Positions 42,064-50,593 of a stretch of 64,000 bases of DNA are shown piece by piece; position 1 is the first letter of the stretch; each line of letters starts with the position of its first letter. Source of the stretch: DASUPK01 sp963831605 (lineage in GTDB: Bacteria > Actinomycetota > Thermoleophilia > Solirubrobacterales > 70-9); contig CAWHQR010000002.1 of assembly GCA_963831605.1 (NCBI GenBank), positions 186,001-250,000 of the forward strand. Direction: 5' to 3'. Made by a program: the position numbers and the translations under genes. The notes below the pieces were generated by a model. It had not been told where the DNA came from and searched no databases. It was given only the letters and a program-made list of their open reading frames with translations.

Positions 42064-42933
42064 ATGAACGAAATCGGACTGATACTCGCGTTGGGCTGTG
42101 CCCTCATTTCGGGCGTGGCGCTGCTGTGCAAGCACCGCGGTGCCGTGAACGCGCCCGACGTCGCGATGCGCAGGCCCCTGCGCAGCGCGTCAGCCCTCTT
42201 TCGCTCGCGCTGGTGGGTGATCGGCTTCGGCCTCGCCTTCTGCGCCTGGTGCCTGCACGTGGCGGCGCTCTCGATGGCGCCGCTGTCGCTGGTCCAGGCC
42301 GTGATCGCGGGCGGCCTCGCCGTCCTGGCCATCCCGGCGCGTCGCTGGTTCGGCATTGCGGTCTGCAAGCGCGAGATGGCGGGAATCGCCCTCTGCGCCG
42401 CCGGCCTTGGGTTCCTGGCCCTGACGGCCGGGCACGCACGCTCGGGCATCGGTTTCGACCCGGTGACGATGCTCGGCTTCCAGGTCGGGATGCTGACGAT
42501 CGGCGGCCTGCTCATCCTGAGCGCGACCAACGGGCGTTTTGCCATTCAGAGCTCGATGCTGCTCGCGGTCGCCGCAGGCACGCTGCTCGGGGTCTCCGAC
42601 ATCTCCCTTAAGGCTCTCGCCGAGCTGGTTCCGAGCGATGCGATCTCTCTGCTCAGCCCCTGGACCGTCACAGCGGTCGTGGGCGGCCTTGGGGCGTTCC
42701 TCGCCCTCGGGCGCGGTCTGCAGATCGGCGAGCCCGTCGCCGTGATCGTCGCGTTCTCCGCAGCCGCGACGCTGGGCTCGATCGCAGGCGGGATCGTCGT
42801 CTTCGGCGATCCGATGGGCTCGGACGCACTCGCCGTTATCGGCCGTTCCCTCGCGTTCGTGGCGGTCATCGGCGCCGCGGCGCTGCTTCCGATCGTCCCC
42901 TCGCGGCCCCTGGCGGCTCGCACCGCGTCCTAG
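42064..42933 (+). CDS. DMT/EamA-like membrane protein
   Basis: The 289-residue protein has about nine hydrophobic segments, beginning with IGLILALGCALISGVALLC, and the internal two-fold pattern of drug/metabolite transporter-like proteins. No substrate can be assigned; NIPA-like or EamA-like members are the nearest resemblance. The 124-nt gap before it holds a CGGGT-AGCG-ACCCG hairpin but no clear -10 box. Confidence 0.7.
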   Translation: MNEIGLILALGCALISGVALLCKHRGAVNAPDVAMRRPLRSASALFRSRWWVIGFGLAFCAWCLHVAALSMAPLSLVQAVIAGGLAVLAIPARRWFGIAVCKREMAGIALCAAGLGFLALTAGHARSGIGFDPVTMLGFQVGMLTIGGLLILSATNGRFAIQSSMLLAVAAGTLLGVSDISLKALAELVPSDAISLLSPWTVTAVVGGLGAFLALGRGLQIGEPVAVIVAFSAAATLGSIAGGIVVFGDPMGSDALAVIGRSLAFVAVIGAAALLPIVPSRPLAARTAS

Positions 42934-42998
42934 CGTTCCGGGCATGGATGGGCGGCGCCTACGGCGCTGATCGCGTGCAGCTCGCCCTGAGCGGCGCC

Positions 42999-43004
42999 TA
43001 ACAT
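42999..43004 (+). promoter_or_regulatory. -10 box (TAACAT) of hflX, leaderless type
   Basis: TAACAT ends 7 nt before the hflX GTG. Confidence 0.55.
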
Positions 43005-43011
43005 CCCCTCA

Positions 43012-44373
43012 GTGCAGAGAAACCGCAACGGTCGGCAGTCCGAGAGCCTGTACGGAAACGGCTCCGCCGGCATCTTCAACCCTCGCGCCCGCCAGCGCGC
43101 CATCGCAGTCGGAATCGTCCGTGATGACGAACACCGGGACGATTCGCTTGCCGAGCTGAAGGAGCTGCTGCGCACGGCGGGCGTCGCCACGGCAGGGGAG
43201 ATGACCCAAGCCCGCACCGAGCCTGACCCCGACCGCTACCTGGGGCGGGGCAAGCTCGCCGATCTGAAGCGGCAGATCGCCGCGGACGACGCGAACCTGG
43301 TCGCCGTCGACGACGAGCTGGTGCCGCGGCAGGAGCGGAACCTCGAGCAGGCGCTCGGCGTTCCGGTGATCGACCGGACGGCCGTGATCCTGGACATCTT
43401 CGCCGACCATGCTCACACGGCCGAGGGGAAGCTCCAGGTCGAGCTGGCGCAGCTCGAGTACAACCTCGCCCGCATGAGGGGCCTGTGGACGCACCTGGAG
43501 CGCCTCGGCGGAGGGATCGGGACAAGGGGACCGGGCGAGTCGCAGATCGAGACGGATCGCCGCCTGGCACGCGATCGGATCACGTCACTGCGCCGACGGC
43601 TCGAGCGCCTGGAGCGCAACCGCGCCGTGATGCGCGCGGAGCGGGTACGGGCCGTCATGCCGACCGTGGCGCTCGCCGGCTACACCAATGCCGGCAAGTC
43701 CACGCTGCTCAATGCGCTGACCGGCGCCGGGGTGGGCGTGGGGGAGCGGCTGTTCCACACGCTGGACCCGACCACGCGCGCCTTCACTCATGACGGCCGT
43801 CGCATCCTGCTCACCGACACGGTCGGGTTCATCCGCAAGCTGCCCCACGCCCTGGTGGAGGCCTTCAAGGCGACGTTGGAGGAGACCGTCCTCGCCGACC
43901 TCATCCTGCATGTCGTCGACGGCTCTGAGCCCGAGGAGGAGAGGGCGGACTCGATCGCCGCCGCCGACGTGGTCCTCGACGAGATCGGCGCGGGAGCCGC
44001 TCCCCGCCTGCTCGTCATGAACAAGGTCGACCTCCTGGACGACGAGCAGCGCCGCGAGCTCAGGCTGCGTCATCCCGACGCCGTCCAGGTCTCCGCGGAG
44101 ACCGGGGAGGGGCTGGACGAGCTGCGATCGGGGATCGCCGCCTCGATCGTCGAGGGACTCACCGAAGTCGAGTTGCTCGTACCCTTTGACGCCGGTGAGC
44201 GTCTTTCTGAGCTTCACGAGATCGCTGGTGACCTCGAGCGCGAAGATCGCGAGGACGGGGTACTCGTTCGCGCGCGACTACCTGCCGCCCTCGCCGATCG
44301 CTTCGCCGATCTTTCGCTCAACGGGGGAGCCGGAGGAGGATCTCGAAACGGAGTTCGAGCCGCCGGCACCTAA
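43012..44373 (+). CDS. hflX: GTPase HflX
   Basis: The 453-residue ribosome-associated GTPase splits stalled or stressed ribosomes. It has the N-terminal HflX domain (RYLGRGKLADL, FADHAHTAEGKLQVELAQLEY marked by its ends) and GGGIGTRGPGESQIE. The G domain contains GYTNAGKST, DTVGFI and NKVD. The GTG start is set by a leaderless-type -10 box. Its last part precedes dut, which has its own promoter. Confidence 0.94.
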   Translation: MQRNRNGRQSESLYGNGSAGIFNPRARQRAIAVGIVRDDEHRDDSLAELKELLRTAGVATAGEMTQARTEPDPDRYLGRGKLADLKRQIAADDANLVAVDDELVPRQERNLEQALGVPVIDRTAVILDIFADHAHTAEGKLQVELAQLEYNLARMRGLWTHLERLGGGIGTRGPGESQIETDRRLARDRITSLRRRLERLERNRAVMRAERVRAVMPTVALAGYTNAGKSTLLNALTGAGVGVGERLFHTLDPTTRAFTHDGRRILLTDTVGFIRKLPHALVEAFKATLEETVLADLILHVVDGSEPEEERADSIAAADVVLDEIGAGAAPRLLVMNKVDLLDDEQRRELRLRHPDAVQVSAETGEGLDELRSGIAASIVEGLTEVELLVPFDAGERLSELHEIAGDLEREDREDGVLVRARLPAALADRFADLSLNGGAGGGSRNGVRAAGT

Positions 44374-44427
44374 CGGCGGCGATCCGCTCGACGCTCTCGC
44401 CAGAGAGTTGCCGACCGCACCCGAACC

Positions 44428-44433
44428 TACGCT
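44428..44433 (+). promoter_or_regulatory. -10 box (TACGCT) of dut, leaderless type
   Basis: TACGCT ends 7 nt before the ATG at 44441 and supports that start. Confidence 0.55.
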
Positions 44434-44440
44434 CGGTGAC

Positions 44441-44875
44441 ATGGAGGAGTTGCGGTTGATCAAGCTCAACGAGCAGGCGACCCTGCCTACCCGCGCGCAC
44501 GACAACGACGCGGGGCTGGACCTGTACGCCGCCGAGAAGGCGCGAGTCGCCCCCGGCGCCAGGGTCAGCATCGGCACGGGCCTGGCCGTCGCGATCCCTG
44601 AGGGGCTGGCGGGACTCGTTCTGCCGCGCTCGGGTCTGGCGCTCAAGCATGGCGTGACCCTGATCAATTCGCCTGGACTGATCGATCCGGGGTACCGAGG
44701 CGAGGTGCGCGTGCTCCTCCTGAACACCGATCAGACGACCGATTTCGTGTGCGCCCCCGGCGATCGGATCGCCCAGCTCCTGCTCGTCCCGATCGCCACC
44801 GCCAGCCCGATCCAGGCCGAGGCGCTCGATTCTTCGGCCCGTGGGACGGGCGGTTTCGGGTCAAGCGGGCTCTAG
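44441..44875 (+). CDS. dut: dUTP diphosphatase
   Basis: The 144-residue trimeric dUTPase keeps uracil out of DNA and supplies dUMP. All five motifs are present in order: NDAGLDLYA, PRSGLALK, GLIDPGYRGEVRV, GDRIAQLLL and the C-terminal arm RGTGGFGSSG. The ATG at 44441 gives the normal N-terminus. An upstream in-frame extension would overlap hflX and is not homologous. Confidence 0.95.
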   Translation: MEELRLIKLNEQATLPTRAHDNDAGLDLYAAEKARVAPGARVSIGTGLAVAIPEGLAGLVLPRSGLALKHGVTLINSPGLIDPGYRGEVRVLLLNTDQTTDFVCAPGDRIAQLLLVPIATASPIQAEALDSSARGTGGFGSSGL

Positions 44876-44890
44876 CTCAGCGGCCGGGCG

Positions 44891-45448
44891 CTAGTTGAAG
44901 GAGACCTGCGGCGTCTCGCGGTCGGCGGCATCGGTGATCTCGAAGAAGGGCTTGGCGGTGAAGCCGCCCTGGTTCGCGATGATCGAGCCGGGGAACTGCT
45001 GGATCCGCGTGTTGTACTGCTGGACGTTCGAGTTGTAGATCCGGCGCGAGGCCTGGATCTCGTCCTCCAGCTCGGAGAGCTGGCGCTGCAGCTGCTGGAA
45101 GTTCTCCGTGGCGCGGAGCTCCGGGTACTGCTCGGCGACGACCCGCAGTCCACCGAGTGCCTGGCTGAGCTGGCTCTCGGCCTTGCCCGCCTCCGCGGGG
45201 CCGCTCGCCTGCATGGCGGCCGCCCGTGCCTGGGTCACCTTCTCGAAGGTCTCGCGCTCATGGGTGGCGTAGCCCTTGACGGACTCGACCAGGTTCGGGA
45301 CCAGGTCGTGCCGGCGCTTGAGCTGTACGTCGATGCCGCTCCAGGCTTCGTCGCAGCGGTTGCGCAGGCCGATGATGCCGTTGCGGGCGAGGACGTAGAT
45401 AAGCCCGACCAGCAGGATGACCGCGACGATGATGATCACGTAGATCAT
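44891..45448 (-). CDS. lemA: LemA family protein
   Basis: The 185-residue protein has one N-terminal membrane helix (IYVIIIVAVILLVGLIYVLA) followed by a long coiled-coil LemA domain (RRHDLVPNLVESVKGYATHE, YNSNVQQYNTRIQQFPGS). Its role is unknown, and LemA proteins are often linked to membrane stress or associate with peptidase partners. I chose the ATG at 45448 because a TAGGAT box ends 8 nt before it on the minus strand. Confidence 0.9.
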   Translation of the reverse strand: MIYVIIIVAVILLVGLIYVLARNGIIGLRNRCDEAWSGIDVQLKRRHDLVPNLVESVKGYATHERETFEKVTQARAAAMQASGPAEAGKAESQLSQALGGLRVVAEQYPELRATENFQQLQRQLSELEDEIQASRRIYNSNVQQYNTRIQQFPGSIIANQGGFTAKPFFEITDAADRETPQVSFN

Positions 45449-45456
45449 TCGCGCGG

Positions 45457-45462
45457 ATCCTA
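45457..45462 (-). promoter_or_regulatory. -10 box (TAGGAT) of lemA, containing the gatD stop codon
   Basis: On the minus strand TAGGAT ends 8 nt before the lemA ATG. Its first three bases are the TAG stop codon of gatD. Confidence 0.6.
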
Positions 45463-46212
45463 TCCAGTTGACGCGGCCCGGAGCGCGGATTCGTGTGAAG
45501 CGGCCTCGAGCTCGTCGGGCAGGGGATCGAGGTGGGGCGGCGTTCCGGTGCGCCGCCCGATTGCGAGGGCGATCAGATGGTCCGCGAGCCATGCGTTCTT
45601 GGGCAGGAGCGGGCCGTGCAGATACGTGCCGATCAGGTTGAGCCTCTTGGTGCCCTCCATGCCGTCGCGATCGTTGTTCCCGTGTCCGTGCAGCACGCGT
45701 CCCAGCGGCACCGCATCGGGACCGAGGTACGTGCGCCCGCCGTGGTTCTCGAAGCCCGCGAGCACGTGCGTGGCGCCGCCGAGATCCACCTCGATCGAGA
45801 CGTTGCCGATCAGGCGCGGGCCGGGCTCCCGCACGGTCTCGAGGTCGGCGATCCCGAGTCCCGGGATGGACCTCTCCCCGAGCTGGTAGCTGTGGCCGAG
45901 CAGCTGGTAGCCCCCGCAGACGGCCAGCAGGGCGGCGCCGTCCTCGACGGCGGAGGCGATCGCGTCGCGCTTGGTGGCGAGCATGTCCTCGGCGACGAGC
46001 ATCTGGTCGCGGTCCTGTCCGCCACCGATGTAGATCAGGTCGTGCTCGGCCGCGTCAAAGCCGTCGCCCGGGCCGGAGGCCGCATAGCGGAAGGGGATGC
46101 CCCGCCACTCGCATCGGCGCTGGAGGAAGAGGATGTTGCCCCGGTCCGCGTAGATGTTCATCTGCTCCGGGTAGAGCGCGAGCAGGCGGAGCTCGCCTGT
46201 GTCGGCGCTCAT
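45460..46212 (-). CDS. gatD: Lipid II isoglutaminyl synthase, glutaminase subunit GatD
   Basis: The 250-residue class I glutamine amidotransferase of the CobB/CobQ type supplies ammonia to MurT for amidation of peptidoglycan D-glutamate. The nucleophile is Cys99 (LLAVCGGYQLLG) and the catalytic histidine is His199 (GTYLHGPLLPKN). MurT lies two genes upstream. The ATG overlaps the stop of the intervening methyltransferase (ATGA), so the three genes are one translationally coupled operon. Confidence 0.92.
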   Translation of the reverse strand: MSADTGELRLLALYPEQMNIYADRGNILFLQRRCEWRGIPFRYAASGPGDGFDAAEHDLIYIGGGQDRDQMLVAEDMLATKRDAIASAVEDGAALLAVCGGYQLLGHSYQLGERSIPGLGIADLETVREPGPRLIGNVSIEVDLGGATHVLAGFENHGGRTYLGPDAVPLGRVLHGHGNNDRDGMEGTKRLNLIGTYLHGPLLPKNAWLADHLIALAIGRRTGTPPHLDPLPDELEAASHESALRAASTG

Positions 46213-46946
46213 GACGTGGCCTCCAGCAGGACGAGGGTGGAGTCCGCCTCGCTCTCTCCCGAGCTGATCTGTCGCCTGCCGACGGGGCGGAAGCCGGCGT
46301 CGGTGCCCTCGCGCTCGAGCATCTCCGGGTCCACGCGGTAGAGCACCTCATCGTGGATGTCTCGCTCCATGCGCCCTTCGGGGGAGACGCTCTCGCGGAG
46401 TCTCCGGACGGTGAGGGCGTCCTCCCCGACCTGAACCCAGAGGGGCTCGCTGGAATAGACCCAGCCGTCGAGCTCACGCATGTCGGGGAGAATCTGCGTC
46501 GACGCCGCTCCGGCGCTCAGCAGGGTGGACTCATCGACGAGGGTGAGGGCGAGGATGCCGCCCGGCAGGAGCTGCTCCCGGAGGCGGCCGAGGAGAGCCG
46601 GACGATCGTCTGGAGGGAGGACCTGGATGACGTGCAGCGGGCCGATTATCAATGCGGGGCGTACGGGCAGGGTCACATCTCCTGGCGAGGCGAGGTCGGC
46701 GGCGACGATCGAGAGAGTTACGCCACGCTGCTCAGCGACCCGCTCGAGCTCGCGGATCAGGTCGAGATCGCGTTCGATCGCAACGACCTCGTGGCCATGG
46801 CCGGCGAGGTGCAGCGACACGCGGCCGGCGCCGGCCCCCAGTTCCGCCACCGGCCCGCCGGTCTGGTCGGCCAGCTCCACCCAGATGGGCAGGTCGGCGC
46901 CGTAGGACCCGAACTCGACCTCTTGCCAGACCGAGGGAATGCTCAT
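46209..46946 (-). CDS. Class I SAM-dependent methyltransferase between murT and gatD
   Basis: The 245-residue protein has the SAM-binding motif VAELGAGAGRVSLHLA (~residues 37-52), an acidic loop VVAIERD, and a later PGGILALTLVDES strand, as in class I methyltransferases. It overlaps MurT upstream (ATGA) and GatD downstream (ATGA). The position inside a peptidoglycan-amidation operon suggests a lipid II, wall or related substrate, which is inference from context. I do not know a named family. Confidence 0.82.
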   Translation of the reverse strand: MSIPSVWQEVEFGSYGADLPIWVELADQTGGPVAELGAGAGRVSLHLAGHGHEVVAIERDLDLIRELERVAEQRGVTLSIVAADLASPGDVTLPVRPALIIGPLHVIQVLPPDDRPALLGRLREQLLPGGILALTLVDESTLLSAGAASTQILPDMRELDGWVYSSEPLWVQVGEDALTVRRLRESVSPEGRMERDIHDEVLYRVDPEMLEREGTDAGFRPVGRRQISSGESEADSTLVLLEATS

Positions 46947-48319
46947 TGCCAGTAGTCCGCCGCAAGGCCCCGCTTGGCGAGCAGCGTTCGCAGCTCGAGC
47001 AGGGCCGTGTAGGTGGGGAGGGCGAAGAGGCGGTCCGGCGCGTCCGAGACGGCGGCGTCGAGGGAGCTCTCGATCGGGCCCATCACCTCGATCGCCTCCT
47101 GCGGCCAGCCCGCGTACTTGAGGCGCAGGGCCATCTCGGGAGCCCTGGTGCCGGCGCAGATCACCCTGCGGACGTCCCCGGCGAGCAGCTCGAAGTCGGC
47201 ATCCCAGATCCAGGAGACGTCGCGCCCGTCGGCGATCTTGTCGTTGAGCGCGAGCCAGAGGTCGATGCCCCCGTTGTCGGACTCGAGCGTCAGGGTCCGA
47301 AGCACCTCGTTGGCGCCGGCGGGATTCTTGATCAGGAGGATCGAGACCGGCTTGCCCGAGACCTCGATGGTCTCGACTCGCCCGAAGACGGCGCGCATGG
47401 ATTCGAGCCCCTGGCGGATCTGCTCGAGTGGCACGCCCGACTGCAGCCCCGCTGCGACGGCGGCGAGCGCGTTGTAGACGTTGTAGAGGCCGGGAAGGGG
47501 AAGGTCGACGTCCAGCTCGCCCTCGGGGGTGGTGATCCGGACTCGCGAACCCGAGATGCCGTGCAGCTCGATCTTCGTCGCCGCAATGTCGGGAGCCGGG
47601 CGATCGGCGTGGCAATTCGGGCACCGGTAGTGGCCCAGATGCCCGACGAAGGCCCGCTCGTAGGAGTACGGGGCGCCGCAGCGGCGACAGTGCTTCGCGT
47701 CATGGGCGTGCTGCAGCTCAGGCAGCGCCTGAGTCGTGTCCTCGATCCCGAAATAGGTGACGCCGGGCCGGCGACGCAGCTCCCGGTCCCGGCCGAGGTC
47801 GGCGATCAGGGGATCGTCGGCGTTCAGGGCGAAGTCGCAGGCTCCTTCCAGCGAGGTGACCAGTTCCGCCCACTCGTCGGCGAGGCGCTCGAGTTCGCCG
47901 TAGCGGTCGAGCTGGTCACGAAACAGGTTGCCGAGAACCAGGAGGCGCGGGCGCAGCTTCGGGGCGACGCGAGGCAGCCAGGCTTCGTCGAGCTCGAAGA
48001 GCCCCTCGTCACCGGACCCCTCGAGCAGGGCCGTGGCGACCCCCCAGTGCATGTTCGACCCGGCCCGGTTGTGCACCGGCCGGCGCCCGGCGGTTTCAAG
48101 GATCCCGGCGATCATCCCGGCCGTCGTGGTCTTGCCGTTGGTCGAGCTCACCACGATCGAGCCGCGCTCGAGTCCGGACGCCATGCGCTCGATGGCGTCG
48201 GGTGCCATCCGGACCAGCACGCGTCCGGGCAGGGTCGTTCCTCCGCCGCGGCCGCTGCGGCGGCTGAGGGCGCCGATGCCGCGCGCGGCCCGGCGCTTCG
48301 CCTCGAAAAGTGCGCTCAT
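46943..48319 (-). CDS. murT: Lipid II isoglutaminyl synthase, Mur ligase-like subunit MurT
   Basis: The 458-residue Mur ligase homologue activates the D-Glu carboxylate of lipid II with ATP. It has NGKTTT (~62-66), a four-cysteine zinc ribbon (Cys211, Cys214, Cys233, Cys236) inserted in the central domain, and the MurT C-terminal domain with DVSWIWD. Pairing with GatD is diagnostic. A TAACCT box ends 9 nt before its ATG, and its TAA is the stop codon of the upstream lipid kinase gene. Confidence 0.94.
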   Translation of the reverse strand: MSALFEAKRRAARGIGALSRRSGRGGGTTLPGRVLVRMAPDAIERMASGLERGSIVVSSTNGKTTTAGMIAGILETAGRRPVHNRAGSNMHWGVATALLEGSGDEGLFELDEAWLPRVAPKLRPRLLVLGNLFRDQLDRYGELERLADEWAELVTSLEGACDFALNADDPLIADLGRDRELRRRPGVTYFGIEDTTQALPELQHAHDAKHCRRCGAPYSYERAFVGHLGHYRCPNCHADRPAPDIAATKIELHGISGSRVRITTPEGELDVDLPLPGLYNVYNALAAVAAGLQSGVPLEQIRQGLESMRAVFGRVETIEVSGKPVSILLIKNPAGANEVLRTLTLESDNGGIDLWLALNDKIADGRDVSWIWDADFELLAGDVRRVICAGTRAPEMALRLKYAGWPQEAIEVMGPIESSLDAAVSDAPDRLFALPTYTALLELRTLLAKRGLAADYWQ

Positions 48320-48328
48320 CGCCTGGCC

Positions 48329-48334
48329 AGGTTA
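48329..48334 (-). promoter_or_regulatory. -10 box (TAACCT) of murT, containing the upstream stop codon
   Basis: On the minus strand TAACCT ends 9 nt before the murT ATG. The TAA is the stop codon of the diacylglycerol kinase-like gene. Confidence 0.55.
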
Positions 48335-49225
48335 GGCGGGCGCCGGAGGCGCGATCACCCTGAGCGCGTGCGTGAGCGTGCGGATGGTCGCCGGCAGATC
48401 GGTGAGATGCTCACCGTCCGCGTAGACGGCGAAGTCGCGGTCGGCGCTGATCTCGACCCTCGCGCCCCGCCTCTCGGTCACCTCATCGTTCTCGAGGTGC
48501 TCACCCTTGAACACCTGCGGCAGGGCGCGGATGAAGCGGAGCTTGCTCACATCGCTCACCGTGATCACGTCGAGAAGACCGTCGTCGAGACTGGCGTGGG
48601 GGGCGACGAACATACCCCCGCCGAAGGCCTGGCTGTTCGCGACAGACACGGAGTACCCGGCGAACTCGAACGGGTCGCCACCGTCAAGTACGACCCGGAA
48701 CGAGGCGGGCTTCCAGGCGGCGAGGGTCCTGAACGCCGCATATGCGTAGACGAGGTTTCCACGGATGAATGTCGCCTCGTTGGCGACGCGGTTGGCCTCG
48801 GAGTCGAACCCGCAGGAGGCGATGCAGAGGAAGCGGCGCCCGTTGGCCTCTCCGACGTCGATTTCGCGCTCGTGGCCCTCGGCGAGGACGGCGACCGAGC
48901 CCGCCGGCTCGTTGGGAATTCCAAGGACCCGGGCGAGATCGTTGCCGCGGCCGCTGGGGATGATCCCCATCGCCGAATCCGTCTGCGCCAGGGCTCCGCC
49001 GATGGCGCCGACCAGCCCGTCGCCGCTCATCACGACGGGGATCTCGTCCGCGTCCGCAGCGGTCCTGGCCTCGGACACACCGTGCTCGAGGCTCTCGGTT
49101 CGCACCACGCGGTACGCGACCTCGCGGTCCGCCAGCTCGCGCTCCACGTCGGGCAGGAGCTTCAGGGCACGGCCGCTCGCGGAGTGAGGGTTGACCAGCA
49201 GCAGATGGCGACGTTCCGGGCTGAT
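48332..49225 (-). CDS. Diacylglycerol kinase family lipid kinase, apparent ATC start
   Basis: The 297-residue protein has the DAGK/YegS pattern: LLLVNPHSASGRA at the N-terminus, VVMSGDGLVGAIGGALA (GGDGT-like), GIIPSGRGNDLAR and a C-terminal AVYADGEH strand. It phosphorylates a lipid such as diacylglycerol. The conserved N-terminus lies upstream of the first ATG/GTG/TTG, and the frame is closed by TAG at 49237-49235. The best start is ATC at 49225, 6 nt after the box TAGATT. A canonical start at 49147 would remove the first motif. Confidence 0.82.
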   Translation of the reverse strand: MSPERRHLLLVNPHSASGRALKLLPDVERELADREVAYRVVRTESLEHGVSEARTAADADEIPVVMSGDGLVGAIGGALAQTDSAMGIIPSGRGNDLARVLGIPNEPAGSVAVLAEGHEREIDVGEANGRRFLCIASCGFDSEANRVANEATFIRGNLVYAYAAFRTLAAWKPASFRVVLDGGDPFEFAGYSVSVANSQAFGGGMFVAPHASLDDGLLDVITVSDVSKLRFIRALPQVFKGEHLENDEVTERRGARVEISADRDFAVYADGEHLTDLPATIRTLTHALRVIAPPAPA

Positions 49226-49231
49226 TGGGTG

Positions 49232-49237
49232 AATCTA
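49232..49237 (-). promoter_or_regulatory. -10 box (TAGATT) of the lipid kinase gene
   Basis: On the minus strand TAGATT ends 6 nt before ATC at 49225-49223, the spacing seen for other leaderless genes here. Confidence 0.5.
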
Positions 49238-49250
49238 GTTGCGGGGGCAG

Positions 49251-49928
49251 TCAGGAGGGCCGCCGGGCCACGAAGTACGTGCCCTGGGCCGCCTCGCCCC
49301 GCTCCAGCTCGTCGAGGCCGGCCTTGCGGAAGCCGCGGGCAAGCACCGAGTCGGGGGTGTAGAAGGGAGTGCGGTCTCCCCAACTGGCTGCCACGACGGC
49401 GAACCCGCCCGGGCGGAGCACGCGCGCGATCTCGGCGAAGAACGGGGGCATGTTGAGCTGCGCGACGAGGTCGAAGGAGTCGTCCTCGAACGGCAGCTTG
49501 GATGCATCGGCGACCTTGAAGGCGACCCGCCCCTCGGGATCGAGCCCGATCCGGTCCTGGGCCCGGCGGACCATCTCCTCCGAGAGGTCGACGCCCCGCA
49601 CTCTGGTGTGGGGGAACTCGCGAGCGATCAGCAGCGCCCCGTCGCCGAGCCCGGTGCCGATGTCCAAGGCCCGCTCGGGCTCGGGCCGGACGTGAAGCAA
49701 AGCGGCGGCGAGTGGGGCGAGATGCGCCGGCCCGGAGCGGCTGACGCGCTGATCCCAGCTGGCCGCCTGCGCCTGCCAGAACCGGTGACTGAAGCCCCGG
49801 AGCAGGGGCCAGGTGAACGGCGCGTGCGCCACGAGCGCGTTGATCGTCCTCCCGGTGAGGCGAATCATCCTGCTGGGCGGCGCGGGGTCGGCGCTTCTCT
49901 CCATCCTCCGATGATCGCAGGACGCCAT
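49251..49928 (-). CDS. Class I SAM-dependent methyltransferase
   Basis: The 225-residue protein has motif I ALDIGTGLGDGALLIA, GVDLSEEMV, the post-I acidic segment FEDDSFDLVAQLN and VLRPGGFAVV, all typical of ubiquinone/menaquinone-type or general methyltransferases. The substrate is unknown. The start may be the ATG at 49928 or the ATG at 49904. It diverges from the cyclophilin gene, with less than 20 nt between start codons. Confidence 0.82.
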   Translation of the reverse strand: MASCDHRRMERSADPAPPSRMIRLTGRTINALVAHAPFTWPLLRGFSHRFWQAQAASWDQRVSRSGPAHLAPLAAALLHVRPEPERALDIGTGLGDGALLIAREFPHTRVRGVDLSEEMVRRAQDRIGLDPEGRVAFKVADASKLPFEDDSFDLVAQLNMPPFFAEIARVLRPGGFAVVAASWGDRTPFYTPDSVLARGFRKAGLDELERGEAAQGTYFVARRPS

Positions 49929-49931
49929 GGG

Positions 49932-49937
49932 TAGGCT
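49932..49937 (+). promoter_or_regulatory. -10 box (TAGGCT) of the cyclophilin gene, leaderless type
   Basis: TAGGCT ends 8 nt before the TTG at 49946. Confidence 0.5.
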
Positions 49938-49945
49938 TCGACGTC

Positions 49946-50593
49946 TTGAGAGCGGGGCGAACAGCGATCGCGGCCCTGCCGGCGATCGTGGCGCTGGTGG
50001 GATGTGGTGGGGGCGGAGGACAGACGTCGAGCGTCGCCCTGCCCGCCGGTTGCAGCAAGGTCTCGGCCCCGCCCGCGAAACAGGTGCACCTCGCGGCGCC
50101 GACCGGCACGCTCAGCGGTCCCGCCACCGCGACGGTCGACACCAGCTGTGGCGCCTTCACGATCGCCCTCGACACCGCGAGAGCACCGAAGACGACGGCC
50201 TCGTTCGCCTACCTTGCGCGGCACGGCGTATATGACGACACGACCTTCCACCGAATCGTTCCCGGCTTCGTCATCCAGGGCGGCGATCCGACCGGCACGG
50301 GCACCGGCGGGCCCGGTTACTTCGTCGACGAGCCGCCGCCATCGAGCCTCTCCTATACGCGCGGGATCGTCGCCATGGCGAAGAGCCCGGTGGAGCCGCC
50401 TGGCCGCTCCGGGAGCCAGTTCTTCGTGGTGACTGCGCCCGATGCCGGCCTGACCCCGGACTACGCGCTGCTCGGGCGGGTCGCGAGCGGGTTCGACGTG
50501 GTCGAGAGGATCGAGCAGCTCGGCACGGCCGGCCCCCGGGGAACTCCGAAGGCCCCGGTGCTGATCCGGCGAATCACGGTGAGCGGAGGCTGA
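49946..50593 (+). CDS. Lipoprotein peptidyl-prolyl cis-trans isomerase (cyclophilin type)
   Basis: The 215-residue protein begins with a signal peptide and lipobox (IVALVGC, lipidated Cys20), followed by a cyclophilin domain (YDDTTFHRIVPGFVIQGGDP, SGSQFFVV, LLGRVASGFDVVE). It should speed proline isomerisation in proteins outside the membrane. TTG start from a leaderless-type promoter. Its stop overlaps the peroxiredoxin start (TGATG). Confidence 0.9.
   Translation: MRAGRTAIAALPAIVALVGCGGGGGQTSSVALPAGCSKVSAPPAKQVHLAAPTGTLSGPATATVDTSCGAFTIALDTARAPKTTASFAYLARHGVYDDTTFHRIVPGFVIQGGDPTGTGTGGPGYFVDEPPPSSLSYTRGIVAMAKSPVEPPGRSGSQFFVVTAPDAGLTPDYALLGRVASGFDVVERIEQLGTAGPRGTPKAPVLIRRITVSGG

Noticed and set aside
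49148..49225. Treating the lipid kinase as starting at the GTG at 49147
   Set aside because: That start would remove the conserved LLLVNPHSASG motif, which is in frame immediately upstream.
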